A DNA stretch of 64,000 nt from Methylovulum psychrotolerans (lineage in GTDB: Bacteria; Pseudomonadota; Gammaproteobacteria; Methylococcales; Methylomonadaceae): positions 590,146-654,145 of the forward strand of contig NZ_PGFZ01000001.1 in NCBI RefSeq assembly GCF_002923755.1, read 5' to 3'. Below, one piece after another: positions 27,004-37,100 of this stretch. Made by a program: the position numbers and the translations under genes. How positions within the stretch are numbered: the first letter of the stretch is position 1; each line of letters starts with the position of its first letter. Below the pieces are notes generated by a model, which saw nothing but the letters and a program-made list of their open reading frames with translations, searched no databases and had not been told where the DNA came from.

Positions 27004-27243
27004 ATGACGACCAAAAAAACGTCCCACCCCGTCGATGTCGAAGCCGGGCGCAGTTATTCATGGTGCGGTTGCGGCTTAAGCCCTACCCTGCCATTATGCG
27101 ATAAAACCCACCTTTGCACTGCCCAGCCCCCAGTCAGGCCGCCGTTAACTTTTCTTGCCGAACAATCTGTGACGGTATTCTTATGCACCTGTACACGCAC
27201 AGAAAACGCGCCCTATTGTGACGGCTTCAATTGTAATCCTTAA
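27004..27243 (+). CDS. CDGSH-type iron-sulfur protein
   Basis: 79 residues from ATG at 27004. Two CDGSH half-sites: CGCGLSPTLPLCDKTH is complete (three Cys and His, with Lys in the usual Gly place). CTCTRTENAPYCDGFN has the three cysteines but Asn where the cluster-binding His should be. The family binds labile [2Fe-2S] clusters. An Fe-S protein is also reported in related BBAG gene clusters. It closes the bilin gene run, 47 bases after the reductase. An in-frame ATG at 26962 would extend it by 14 residues. Ten consecutive C follow the stop. Confidence 0.85.
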   Translation: MTTKKTSHPVDVEAGRSYSWCGCGLSPTLPLCDKTHLCTAQPPVRPPLTFLAEQSVTVFLCTCTRTENAPYCDGFNCNP

Positions 27244-27334
27244 CCCCCCCCCCGTTTACTTTTTCTATCCGGCAGACTGTTGATCAACCGCTTCTCATTG
27301 TGGCAAGTTGGCAGGTGATTAATAACGGTGCCGC

Positions 27335-27763
27335 TTATGGCTTCGGCACTTTCTCACTTAACAATTCCTGCAACTGGTTTACCCTTTTGGTTAATTCGTT
27401 AATGCGCAATTTTTCTTCGGCGGCGGCCAAAAGCTCCATTTGCTGATTCTCGTTCAGGGCATCAAACAGTTCGACAATTTTCGCGGTCTTATACGGGGGA
27501 AAAGCTACGTTTGCATTCGGGTGCGTTCCATCTTCGGTTTTTATGGCGGTCAAAACAAATTTAACATCAAAACCATGCCGCGCCAATTCCGCCAAGTGAT
27601 GCGCAGGCATCTTTACGCCGTTTTCCCAAGAAATGACCGACCGTGATGTGACGCTACATAATAAGGCGACATCATACTGGGACAGCCCCAATCTTAACCT
27701 TTCTGTACGAAAGCGGGCGGCCACTTCTTTTATGATGCTCTCTTCATTTATCTTTATTAACAT
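27335..27763 (-). CDS. XRE-family repressor-like protein, copy B
   Basis: 142 residues, nearly identical to the protein at 18058-18465 in the helix-turn-helix, the linker and the C-terminal heptad region (EKLRINELTKRVNQLQELL). It has a slightly longer N-terminus (MLIKINEESII) and a small insertion (NVAFPPYKTA). It points toward the bilin cluster and is separated by 646 bp from the intact gp16-like gene on the other strand. Likely regulates that gene through the GAAG-N4-CTTC site. Derived by segmental duplication. Confidence 0.85.
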   Translation of the reverse strand: MLIKINEESIIKEVAARFRTERLRLGLSQYDVALLCSVTSRSVISWENGVKMPAHHLAELARHGFDVKFVLTAIKTEDGTHPNANVAFPPYKTAKIVELFDALNENQQMELLAAAEEKLRINELTKRVNQLQELLSEKVPKP

Positions 27764-28341
27764 ATGAAATATTTCTTTAAACTTCCACAAAATTCTCCAC
27801 TTTACCACCGCTTAACAAGGAAACTAAACACACACTAACGCCTTAGGAAGGAAATTAATAACAATATGTAACGGCTCAACCCTTACCGCAACAACCAATA
27901 ACTCATAAAAATGACTTAAATATTAAAAAATAGTATTTTTCTGGATTTTTTAGGCTAGTTAGTTTTTTAATGGTTTTGTGCCGCCAATAAAGCAATCTAT
28001 AGGTGTTTTTATATTAGTTAAAATGCGCTATATATGGATTTTAAAGATATAAATAGTCTCATAAAATTTTAAATTATTTTATATCTATACAAAGGTAAGT
28101 TTTTATTAAAACATTAACTATTCTATTTGCCATGATTAATAAAATGCCTAGACACTTGTACTTCCAAAGAAGAGAGCGGCAAGTATTTACAAAAATACTC
28201 CATCAAAGCATTAACTAAACAACTGCACCTTTCAACCTATCCGAGTATGACTCTCCGTAACCTTTCCCCAGCCCCCTCACCCCCCGACCAACTTCAGGTA
28301 ATAACAAGCCCCCCTGTAGTGATGTTTTCTTCTTTTTTTTG
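27764..28341. other. AT-rich spacer between XRE copy B and gp16 gene
   Basis: The two ends resemble the shorter spacer of copy A (18466-18740), but roughly 300 very AT-rich bases in the middle have no counterpart there. No gene seen. Confidence 0.6.
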
Positions 28342-28370
28342 TTGACACATGAAGTATTCTTCTTTAAAGT
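28342..28370 (+). promoter_or_regulatory. Promoter with embedded operator before gp16-like gene
   Basis: TTGACA (28342-28347), 17-base spacer, TAAAGT (28365-28370). The palindrome GAAGTATTCTTC (28351-28362) fills the spacer, so a bound repressor would block RNA polymerase. The XRE protein is the obvious candidate. Confidence 0.6.
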
Positions 28371-28409
28371 TCAATATAAATATCTACCTGCCTGATCAGA
28401 CAAACACGC

Positions 28410-28694
28410 ATGAAGCTGAAGACTCCCGACGAAGTAAAAGAGATGTTTTATAAAAAGGGTATCAGCCTTACTGAATGGGCCCGTACACATGACATACCCC
28501 GCCATGTTGTCAGTGATTTGTTGCGTGGTAAGTGCATTGGTAGGCGGGGCCAATCACACAAGGCCGCAGTATTATTGGGGATAAAAGATGGTAATGAAGC
28601 AGATGGCTTGAATAGTTGGCAAAAGCTTAATAACGGAACGGATACGCACACCATCAGTGGGCGTGGTAACAGTCTGGATAAAATCAAATTCTAG
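28410..28694 (+). CDS. BcepMu gp16-like phage DNA-binding protein
   Basis: 94 residues. The core KTPDEVKEMFYKKGISLTEW, followed by a helix-turn-helix-like PRHVVSDLLRGK and the block GRRGQSHKAAVLLGIKDG, matches the small regulator family named after gp16 of phage BcepMu. Such proteins sit in early regions of Mu-like phages next to a repressor, exactly as here with the XRE gene. No transposase or structural phage gene follows, so this is an isolated module rather than a prophage. Confidence 0.78.
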   Translation: MKLKTPDEVKEMFYKKGISLTEWARTHDIPRHVVSDLLRGKCIGRRGQSHKAAVLLGIKDGNEADGLNSWQKLNNGTDTHTISGRGNSLDKIKF

Positions 28695-29013
28695 CCTTAC
28701 GCAAAATCTTGACTTTTTGGCAATTTCTCGCATCTTAGTTTGTAGCTATGGGGCGGCTTAGGTCAAAGCCCAGCAAAAAGCGGCGGCGGCTATAGATGAG
28801 ATTTAACAACAAGAAGCCATTTAATCGCAAGCGACCCTACAAAACAGCTCGCCATATCCCATTAAAACGGACGAAAAACCAGAATAACCGACACTTGTCT
28901 GAGTTTTTGGCCTACGCTCATCCGAAACGGACAATTCAAGGGCTGTTGCCGCCTCCTAAATGAGGCTTGGGCAGGCCGCATAAACAAACCCTCTTCATTT
29001 TTGGAGCCAACCC
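28695..29013. other. Intergenic stretch, nothing recognised
   Basis: About 320 bases with no coherent frame. Short segments resemble decayed phage-type coding sequence, but nothing can be named. Confidence 0.45.
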
Positions 29014-30594
29014 ATGCCGCTTTTACGTTTAGCCATCCTCGCACCGTCCGCCACCGAACAAGAACTGGCCCTTATCCGCCAAGCCGCCTCTTTGGCTATC
29101 CGTTGTTTAAACAGCGACTGGTCCCTGACCGACAATGCCCAGGCCAACTTGCTTTTGGTGTGGATCAATTCAGAAAAGGATGTGCAGGCGTTCAAAATTT
29201 TACAGGAAAAATATACCGACAAACGCCTGATCGTCTGGGCCAGCAACGAATTGCCGGTACAGACGAGTTGGCATCTGCCTTACCCCAAACGCAATACCGT
29301 ACCGACGGTGTTGGGCATCGCCAACCTGTTCAGCCGTGTGCAGGCCCATTTTCTGCCCGCCGAAAACATCCCCAAGCCCGATGCCTTCGACCCCGAACAA
29401 AGCCTGATCGGCATTGTCCGCGAAGCCTTGGCGGACGGCAAAGCCCGTATCTGTACTTATGATGCTTGTCCGCCGCTATATTTGTTGCCTAACGAACAGG
29501 CTTTTTATCTCGACGGCGGCCTTGAACAACTGATCCCTATGGTTTTGGCAGACCGCCAGGCTATCCGGGCCACCGAAGCGAGCGACCATGACGTGTTAAA
29601 AACGGTCAGCTATGTGCAGTTTTCTTCACGTCTGTCGCAATACATGTTTCTGGAAGAAGACAGCGTGTTTCAGGACATTAAAGTGAAAAAATACAAACGC
29701 TACGCCATCAACGAGTTGCTTTGGTTTTCCGCGCTCCTGGCTTCGCGCGGACGCTTGCCGCACGGTATCGGCGCCGACGAAACCGTGCTGCTGAAGCATC
29801 TGCCCGAATACCTGCGCCTGGAGTATTACGGCAAAGACTATAAGCCGTTGGCGGACCGCCTGGTCGGCAACGCCGTCAACCTGACCGAAATGCCTGACGG
29901 CACCCCCTGCTCCTGGTTTGAGGCCTGCGCTTTCTACAATGCTTGCGCGGCCCTGAGTTTGCTTGAATCCGGCGAGACGGCGTTACGCAGCGTCTTGGTC
30001 AAACACCATGCGCGTGAGCAATTGGCGCAAATTTTTGCGCCGGTGGCGCAACAAAATAAAGGCCGCATTAAAATCGTCATCGGCGGCAGCGTCGGTTCGG
30101 GCAAAACCGCCGCCATCGGCACGCTCAGCGATTTTTCGCCCATCAGCACAGAAACCCGGCCCAGCGACACCGTAACCCGGAAAAAGTCGACCACCACCGT
30201 CGCCATGGATTACGGCGAAATGCGCTTCCATGACAACCTGAAAATCTTTCTTTATGGCACGCCCGGCCAAAAACGCTTTGATTTTATGAGCCAGTTATTA
30301 TTTGATAACGCCTGGGGCGCCGTGCTGCTGATTGATAACCGCGAAGACGACCCGTTTGCCGAATTGGCCTATTATTTGGATATGGTCAAAGATTTCCGCC
30401 ATAAAATTCATTTGGCGATAGGCATAACCCATTATGACCTCTGTGCAACCCCCTCCATTAAAGACTATGCCGACTATCTGGGCCAAAATGACCTGTCTTA
30501 TCCGGTGATGTCGGCGGATGCCCGCGACATCAGCAGCTTAACCCATATATTAGGCAGTTTAACGCATCAGCCCGCCTTGGCACTGGCTAGCTAA
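29014..30594 (+). CDS. GTPase (COG2229-like) with unknown N-terminal half
   Basis: 526 residues. The C-terminal about 170 residues form a small GTPase of the COG2229/MglA-related kind: P-loop GGSVGSGKTAAI, a switch region with TTTVAMDYGEM, and FLYGTPGQKRF as Walker-B/G3. The G4 position reads THYD, a plausible TKxD variant. The first 340 residues are not a family I can name. A receiver-like start (LRLAILAPSATEQELALIRQ) is followed by a segment reminiscent of helical winged domains (ELLWFSALLASRGRLP). GGAG precedes the ATG. It lies outside the duplicated phage modules, so its link to the bilin cluster is uncertain. Confidence 0.78.
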   Translation: MPLLRLAILAPSATEQELALIRQAASLAIRCLNSDWSLTDNAQANLLLVWINSEKDVQAFKILQEKYTDKRLIVWASNELPVQTSWHLPYPKRNTVPTVLGIANLFSRVQAHFLPAENIPKPDAFDPEQSLIGIVREALADGKARICTYDACPPLYLLPNEQAFYLDGGLEQLIPMVLADRQAIRATEASDHDVLKTVSYVQFSSRLSQYMFLEEDSVFQDIKVKKYKRYAINELLWFSALLASRGRLPHGIGADETVLLKHLPEYLRLEYYGKDYKPLADRLVGNAVNLTEMPDGTPCSWFEACAFYNACAALSLLESGETALRSVLVKHHAREQLAQIFAPVAQQNKGRIKIVIGGSVGSGKTAAIGTLSDFSPISTETRPSDTVTRKKSTTTVAMDYGEMRFHDNLKIFLYGTPGQKRFDFMSQLLFDNAWGAVLLIDNREDDPFAELAYYLDMVKDFRHKIHLAIGITHYDLCATPSIKDYADYLGQNDLSYPVMSADARDISSLTHILGSLTHQPALALAS

Positions 30595-30907
30595 ACGAAA
30601 TAGTTTGATACTACCTTAAATCAACGGGTTACTCATGATGCAACTAATATGCGGGCATTTGCTTTGCCGGATAGGGCTTAAGCGGGTTATTACAGGATAT
30701 TTGCTCTGTGTTTGATGGTGCGCCATGTTAATATCAAATTTTTAACACATCCCATAAGCCGTTACAATCCTTGGCATTACGCTTTCAAGGATTTAGTTGG
30801 GGGCTAGATAATTACTAGATAACAATAACAACATGGTCACATAATTTAGCAAAATTTTTATTGTCAAACCAACCTAGCCCGCCCAACGGTTAAAAATCCC
30901 TGCTTGC
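30595..30907. other. Intergenic stretch between convergent genes
   Basis: About 310 bases between the convergent GTPase and maeB genes. No gene or clear terminator recognised. Confidence 0.45.
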
Positions 30908-33229
30908 TTAAACGCCACCTGCCGCCCAAACACTATCCACCACACACAACGCCGTCATATTGACAATCCGCCGCACGGTCGCTGAAGCGGTCAGGATATG
31001 CACAGGCTTAGCGCAACCTAACAGCACCGGCCCAATGGCAATGCCGTTGCCCGCCGTCGCTTTCAGCAAATTATAAGAAATATTCGCGGCATCAATGTTT
31101 GGCGAGACTAGCAAATTGGCGCTGCTAGTTAAGGTGGTATCAGGTAGGGTGTGTTTCAGCATGGCATAATCAATAGCGTTGTCGGCGTGCATTTCTCCAT
31201 CCACTTCCAAATCGGCATCTTTAGTGCGGATAATCGCCAAGGCCTTGCGCATTTTTTGCGCGGACAGGCTGTTGCTGGAGCCGAAGTTAGAGTGTGACAG
31301 CAACGCCACTCTAGGGATTAGGCCCAAATGGCGCATTTGATCCGCCGCCAGCAAAGTAATTTCGGCAAGCTGTTCGGCGCAGGGGTCTTCGTTGATATGG
31401 GTATCGACCAAAGCGATTTGCCGATCCGCCAGCACCAAGTAGTTCATCGCTGCGTACAAGGTGCAATCCGGGCGTTTGCCCAGCACTTGGTCGATGTAAT
31501 GTAAATGCAGCCTAGGCGTGCCGAACGTGCCGCAAATCAGGCCGTCGGCATCGCCTTTATGGACGAGCATCGCCGCGATTAAGGTATGGCGGCGGCGCAT
31601 TTCCAGCTTGGCATATTGTTCGGTAACGCCTTTGCGCAAAGTCATGCTCAAATAGCTTTGCCAATAATCGTGGTAACGCTCGTCCTGATCGGGATTAACG
31701 ATAGAAAAATCTACCCCTGCTTTCATGCGCAGGCCTAATTTGTCGATATGTTGCTGGATGATGGCAGGGCGGCCTATCAAGGTCGGCACGGCAATTTTTT
31801 CATCCAAAACAATTTGTACCGCGCGTAACACCCGTTCGTCTTCGCCTTCGGCAAAGGCGATGCGTTTGATGGCAGGGTCGGCATTTCTCGCCTTATGGAA
31901 CGCGGGCTGCATAAACGAGCCGCTATGGTAAGCGAATTGGCGCAACCGTTCGGTATAGGCCTCCAGATCGGCTATCGGCTGGGTGGCGACCCCCGACTCG
32001 GCGGCGGCTTTGGCGACTGCCGGGGCGATGTGGCTCATCAGGCGCGGGTCAAAAGGCAATGGGATCAGGTAATTCACCCCGAAAGACAAGTCTTGGCTAC
32101 CATAAGCATTGGCGACCACATCCGAGGGTTCCGCTTGCGCCAATTGGGCGATGGCGTGAACCGTGGCGATTTCCATTTCACGGGTGATGGTGGTCGCGCC
32201 GCAATCTAAAGCCCCACGGAAGATATAAGGAAAGCACAGCACGTTATTGACTTGGTTAGGGTAATCCGAACGGCCTGTGGCAATGATCGCATCGTCACGC
32301 ACGGCGCGGATTTCTTCGGGCAGGATTTCCGGGGTCGGGTTGGCTAGCGCCATAATGAGCGGGTTGGCCGCCATGCGTTTGACCATGTCCGGCTTTAACA
32401 CCCCGCCCGCCGACAAGCCCAGAAACACATCTGCATTAGGGATAACTTCCGCCAAGGTACGCGCGGGGGTGTCTTGCATAAAACGGGCTTTGTCGGCATC
32501 CATCAACTCCGTACGGCCTGTATAAACCACTCCCGCCAAATCAGTGACGAAGATATTCGCCAGCGGAAACCCCATATCGACCAACAAATCCAAACAGGCC
32601 AACGCCGCCGCCCCTGCACCGGACACCACCAGCTTACACTGGCGGAAGTCTTTGCCCACCACTTTCAGGCCGTTGAAGATCGCCGCGCTGACGATAATCG
32701 CCGTGCCGTGCTGGTCATCATGAAACACCGGGATTTTCATGCGCCCGCGCAATTGCCGCTCGATATAGAAACATTCCGGGGCTTTAATATCTTCCAGATT
32801 GATACCGCCAAAAGTCGGCTCTAAGGCGGCGATAATGTCGCAGAGCTTGTCCGGGTCAGACTCGTTAATTTCAATGTCAAACACATCAATCCCGGCAAAC
32901 TTTTTAAACAGCACCGCTTTGCCTTCCATCACCGGTTTCGCGGCCAGCGGGCCGATATTGCCCAACCCCAGCACCGCCGTGCCGTTGGTGATGACCGCCA
33001 CCAAATTGCCCCGCGACGTGAAACGGGCGACATTGTGCGGGTCTTCAACAATTTTTTCGCAAGTGGCGGCCACGCCGGGCGAATAGGCCAAGGACAAATC
33101 GCGCTGGCAGGTCAGTTGTTTGGTCGGGGTGACGCTGATTTTGCCAGGCGTTGGAAATTCGTGGTAATCCAAAGCGGCTTGGTTTAGTTGTTGGCGGCAC
33201 TGTTCTGCTTTCGGGAGAGAATCATTCAT
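30908..33229 (-). CDS. maeB: NADP-dependent malic enzyme (MaeB type)
   Basis: 773 residues, the two-part MaeB layout. The N-terminal malic enzyme has a catalytic and a NAD(P) Rossmann part (about 15-430, with [11 protein letters not shown], the metal-binding HDDQHGTAI and [13 protein letters not shown]). The C-terminal phosphotransacetylase-like domain (about 440-770) is regulatory in studied homologs. It decarboxylates malate to pyruvate, producing NADPH. Monocistronic on the minus strand, with full family length. Confidence 0.96.
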   Translation of the reverse strand: MNDSLPKAEQCRQQLNQAALDYHEFPTPGKISVTPTKQLTCQRDLSLAYSPGVAATCEKIVEDPHNVARFTSRGNLVAVITNGTAVLGLGNIGPLAAKPVMEGKAVLFKKFAGIDVFDIEINESDPDKLCDIIAALEPTFGGINLEDIKAPECFYIERQLRGRMKIPVFHDDQHGTAIIVSAAIFNGLKVVGKDFRQCKLVVSGAGAAALACLDLLVDMGFPLANIFVTDLAGVVYTGRTELMDADKARFMQDTPARTLAEVIPNADVFLGLSAGGVLKPDMVKRMAANPLIMALANPTPEILPEEIRAVRDDAIIATGRSDYPNQVNNVLCFPYIFRGALDCGATTITREMEIATVHAIAQLAQAEPSDVVANAYGSQDLSFGVNYLIPLPFDPRLMSHIAPAVAKAAAESGVATQPIADLEAYTERLRQFAYHSGSFMQPAFHKARNADPAIKRIAFAEGEDERVLRAVQIVLDEKIAVPTLIGRPAIIQQHIDKLGLRMKAGVDFSIVNPDQDERYHDYWQSYLSMTLRKGVTEQYAKLEMRRRHTLIAAMLVHKGDADGLICGTFGTPRLHLHYIDQVLGKRPDCTLYAAMNYLVLADRQIALVDTHINEDPCAEQLAEITLLAADQMRHLGLIPRVALLSHSNFGSSNSLSAQKMRKALAIIRTKDADLEVDGEMHADNAIDYAMLKHTLPDTTLTSSANLLVSPNIDAANISYNLLKATAGNGIAIGPVLLGCAKPVHILTASATVRRIVNMTALCVVDSVWAAGGV

Positions 33230-33268
33230 ATTGGGTAGAAATCCTATTACGGTAAGACGTTGGGCGTA

Positions 33269-33302
33269 GCCGTCCTGAGCCTGTCGGGTAGGCTATGACG
33301 GC
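33269..33302. repeat. Interrupted inverted repeat, hairpin
   Basis: GCCGTC...AGCCT, loop, AGGCT...GACGGC between the lipoprotein and maeB genes. Two stem blocks separated by a two-base bulge; no U-run, so a terminator role is uncertain. Confidence 0.55.
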
Positions 33303-33328
33303 AGGATAAAATAAGTGCGGCTCGCCGT

Positions 33329-33949
33329 TTATGGTTTGACCACGCTGGTTTCAGGGGCAACGGGTTCGCTCAAAGCCGCTTGGCAGCCTTGGCGATAAAA
33401 TTGCAATGACGGGGTAAACGGGGTAATGTCGATAGTCAAAGTAGTCTCTTGGGTAAACTTGGCGATAGCGGGGGCTACGGCACGTTGGAAGTTCACGCTT
33501 AAGTCTTTGGCCAGAGCCTCTTGGGCTTCGTCTTGGCCTAAAGCAAACGGGTTATCATCCAGGTTGGTGGCATTAACGGCCTGTTGTAAGACATCCGCCG
33601 AAAAGGCTTGGATGCGGTCAGAAAATTCGGCAAATACCTTATCGCCGCGCTCACGCTTGATACGCTCTATATCTTCAGGATAGGCGTAAATCAGAAAACT
33701 GCCTTGCGCCCCTTGCGCCGTGTTCTTACAAGCCAAACCATCCATAATCCTGACCAGATGTAGCTTTTTGCCGCCTTTATCCAAGGTCATGGCGGGGTTT
33801 TGGCCGGAAGCCGACGTTTTGTCCGGTTGGGCGGCGGGCGGCGGAACCACGGCGGCAGGAGCTGGGGTGTCACGTTTGACTTCCTGGGTGGAGCAAGCGG
33901 CCAACGCTATCAAGACACCAACCGTTAAAAAATTTAAGCTTGCTTTCAT
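33329..33949 (-). CDS. Predicted outer or inner membrane lipoprotein
   Basis: 206 residues with a lipoprotein signal (GVLIALAAC, lipobox cysteine at about 19), then a Pro/Ala-rich spacer and a soluble domain of about 150 residues. No family recognised. The two further cysteines (LACKNTA and QGCQAAL) may form a disulfide. It lies on the same strand upstream of maeB and divergent from the MscK-type channel. Confidence 0.78.
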   Translation of the reverse strand: MKASLNFLTVGVLIALAACSTQEVKRDTPAPAAVVPPPAAQPDKTSASGQNPAMTLDKGGKKLHLVRIMDGLACKNTAQGAQGSFLIYAYPEDIERIKRERGDKVFAEFSDRIQAFSADVLQQAVNATNLDDNPFALGQDEAQEALAKDLSVNFQRAVAPAIAKFTQETTLTIDITPFTPSLQFYRQGCQAALSEPVAPETSVVKP

Positions 33950-34174
33950 AAGAATGTCCTGCTGACTTACTATAAGGTGGGATATAGGCTTATTATAATC
34001 GGTAAGAAAGCATAACGGTTAAGAAAGCCGCTAAGATGTGCCATTTTTTGTTATTATCGCCCTTTCGTCTCCGGCACATTTGAACCATCAGCACCAATTG
34101 ACTCTAACCGTATACCCTTTCCTCCCCCCTCTTTTGACCCTAGACCTACCCTAACCTTGCTTTTGCCTTGCCTA

Positions 34175-37100
34175 ATGAAACAGACAGATAAACGTAGACC
34201 TTATTTTTACGCCCAATGGCCCTTGCTGACCGTGTTATTAATACTGGGCATAGGAGCCGTCCAAGCGGCTAACACCCAAACCGGACAAAAACCCCCCATA
34301 TCGGCCAGCACCGCCCTACAGGCGAAAATTGATGCCGTTACCGCCCGCCAAGATTTTGACGAAACCACCAAAACCAGCGTCTTAAAATTTTATCATTCCG
34401 CGCAAGATAATCTGGCAAATATCGAACTGTTTAACTCAAAAACCGAAAGCTTTAAGCAAGCCACCAAGCAAGCACCCGAAGCGATCAAAAAACTCCAAAA
34501 AGACCTCGAACAAATCCAACAAAAACAAGCCAAACAAAAGCCGGAAAGTTTTACCGACATCGCCACCGACGAACTGGAGCAACGCCTGATTATCGAGAAA
34601 GAAAAGCTCAGCAACTTGGATGAGCAACTCAAAAATCTCGATACCGAACTGACCCTGCAAAACAGCAGACCGCCCTTAATCCGCCAAGAAACGCTCACCG
34701 CCCAGCAGGACTTAGATAACAGCCAGAAAAAATCGGCAAGCCCCGCCACGTCCACCACCTTAAAAATAGAGTCAGAAGCCGAGCAACTTTATCTAAAAAC
34801 CCTCATTGATGCCCGCACCGCCGAGCTGAAAATGCTCGATATTGAAGCCATCAGCAACCCCGTCCGCGTTGACCTGTTAAAAGCCCAGTACCAACTGTTA
34901 GACTCACAAAGAAGCATGGAAGCGCCGATCTTGACCGCCATCGACAGCATTTTGGCAGAACGCCGCCTACAGGCCGCTAAAGAAGCCCAAGATGCGCTCA
35001 GCCAAGCAGAAAAGGACTTGGCAGGCAAACATCTGGTCATTCAGATGCTGACCCGCGAGAACATCCAATTCAGCAAGGATTTACAGGCGACCACCAGCAA
35101 AACCGACGCGTATAACGAGCAAGAAGCCAAGCTCGACAGCCAAGTCACCGAAATTGACAATGACTTTAAAAGTGCCGAAAAAAAAATCAGTCTGGCGGGC
35201 TTAAGCCCTGCCCTAGGCAAAATTCTCCGCGAGCAGCGGCGTAACCTGTTGATCGACATCCAACAAGGCCTACAATCGGAATCCGTCCAAAACGAGACTG
35301 CGTTAACCAGTCTGGAATTGTTTAAGGTGGAAGACAAGCTCCAAAAACTCGCCGATGTCGACCATGAGCTGCAACAGATCATGTCCGCGCAGGTTGACCC
35401 GCACATGCCCAATGAGCAACGGATGATGATCCAAGCAGAATTGCGGGTCTTGCTGAACAACCAGAAAGAACTGCTCAATAAAGTCATGGTCGCCGATGAC
35501 ACTTATCTGCGCTCTTTAGGCGATTTTGATTTTGCCAGACAACAAATGGTCGCCCAAGCCACAAAATATGCCGCTTTTTTAGACGAACGCCTGCTCTGGG
35601 TCCCCAGCTCCGAACCCATTAACGCCGATTTTTTGCCCGGCCTTTACCACGCCGGGCAATGGCTGTTATCGCCGATGAATTGGGCGGAGGTCATTAAAGA
35701 CACCCTAAAATCCCTGTATTACCACGCGTTTGCCGCCGTCTTGGCAATTGCCAGCTTATTGGTCTTGGTGTTTTCCCAACATTGGAACAAAACCCATTTA
35801 CTGGCCATTGCCGAACAGGTCGGTAAATTTTATAGCGACCATTTTCTGTACACGGTTAAGGCCTTACTGCATTTGCTCCTGCTTATCTTACCGTTGCCGC
35901 TACTGCTGTTTTACTGGGGTTGGTTTTTAAGCCATACCTGGAATATCAATGAATTCAGTAAAGTGGTGGGCACAGGCTTCCAAGTCTCCGCCGTGCCGAT
36001 GTTCTTCTTGCAATTTTTTTACCGCCTGTTTGCCCCGCAAGGGATTGCCCGCAAACATTTCCAATGGCAAGCCGAAACCGCCAGCCTGTTCCGGCGACAA
36101 ATCGCTTGGCTACGCTTCATTGCCGTGCCTAGCGTATTTCTGATTAACAGCACGGGCGCATCCGGTGTCGCCTTATACAGCGATAACATCGGACGCTTGG
36201 CTTTAGTGCTCAGCATGGTCGCGATGGCGGCGTTTTTCCGTAACATCCTGCATCCGACCCGCGGTCTCTTACAATATGTCATTGCTGCTGCCCCACAAGG
36301 CTGGCTCCACCAATCGCGGTATTTTTGGTATCCGGGGGCGATATCCTTACCTCTCATCATTATCGGCTTTGCCGTGGCCGGCTATTATTTAAGCGCCTTA
36401 GAGTTACAGCAACAACTGATCATCACCTTACGGCTAGTGTTTGTCCTGGTGGTGATACACTCGCTGGTGTTCCGCTGGCTGACCTTGGTCAATCGGCAGT
36501 TAGCGATCGCCAACGACCAGCAACGCCGCAAATTGGCGGCACAGCCAGAAAAGCCCCATATTGTCGGCGCTGAAGATGTGGTTGTACCGATTGAAGAGCC
36601 GTTGATTGACATACCTAAAATTAATGCGCAAACCATCAAACTGCTGAATGTCTTTATCTGTGTGGCCTTGCTGATCGGCATTTGGCTGATTTGGAAAAAT
36701 ATCTTGCCCGCCTTCTCGTTCCTAGACCATATCCAACTCTGGGAATATCAGGTGACTGAAGGCAAGCAGGACACCATGAAACCCGTCACCCTAACTAACC
36801 TGCTATTAGCTGGGGTCTATGTGTTTATCACCGTGGTCTCGGTAGTCAATTTTTCTGGGCTGATGGAAATAGTCTGGTTCCGCCGCCTATCGGTAGAGCC
36901 GGGCAGCCGTTATGCCATTAACAAACTTGCCAAATACCTGTTAATCTCCATCGGCTTCCTCTGTGTCGCCAATGAATTGGGCGGCAGTTGGACGCAAGTG
37001 CAATGGTTGGTGGCGGCGCTCAGTGTCGGCTTGGGCTTTGGTTTGCAGGAAATTTTTGCCAACTTAGTGTCCGGGATTATCCTCTTGTTTGAGCGGCCTA

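Noticed and set aside
27244-27253. Ten-C run after the CDGSH stop as a phase-variation tract
   Set aside because: It is outside any coding frame and not in a clear promoter, so no switching consequence can be argued.
18058-28694. Prophage
   Set aside because: Only a repressor and a gp16-like regulator are present, twice; no integrase, transposase or structural phage genes are visible.
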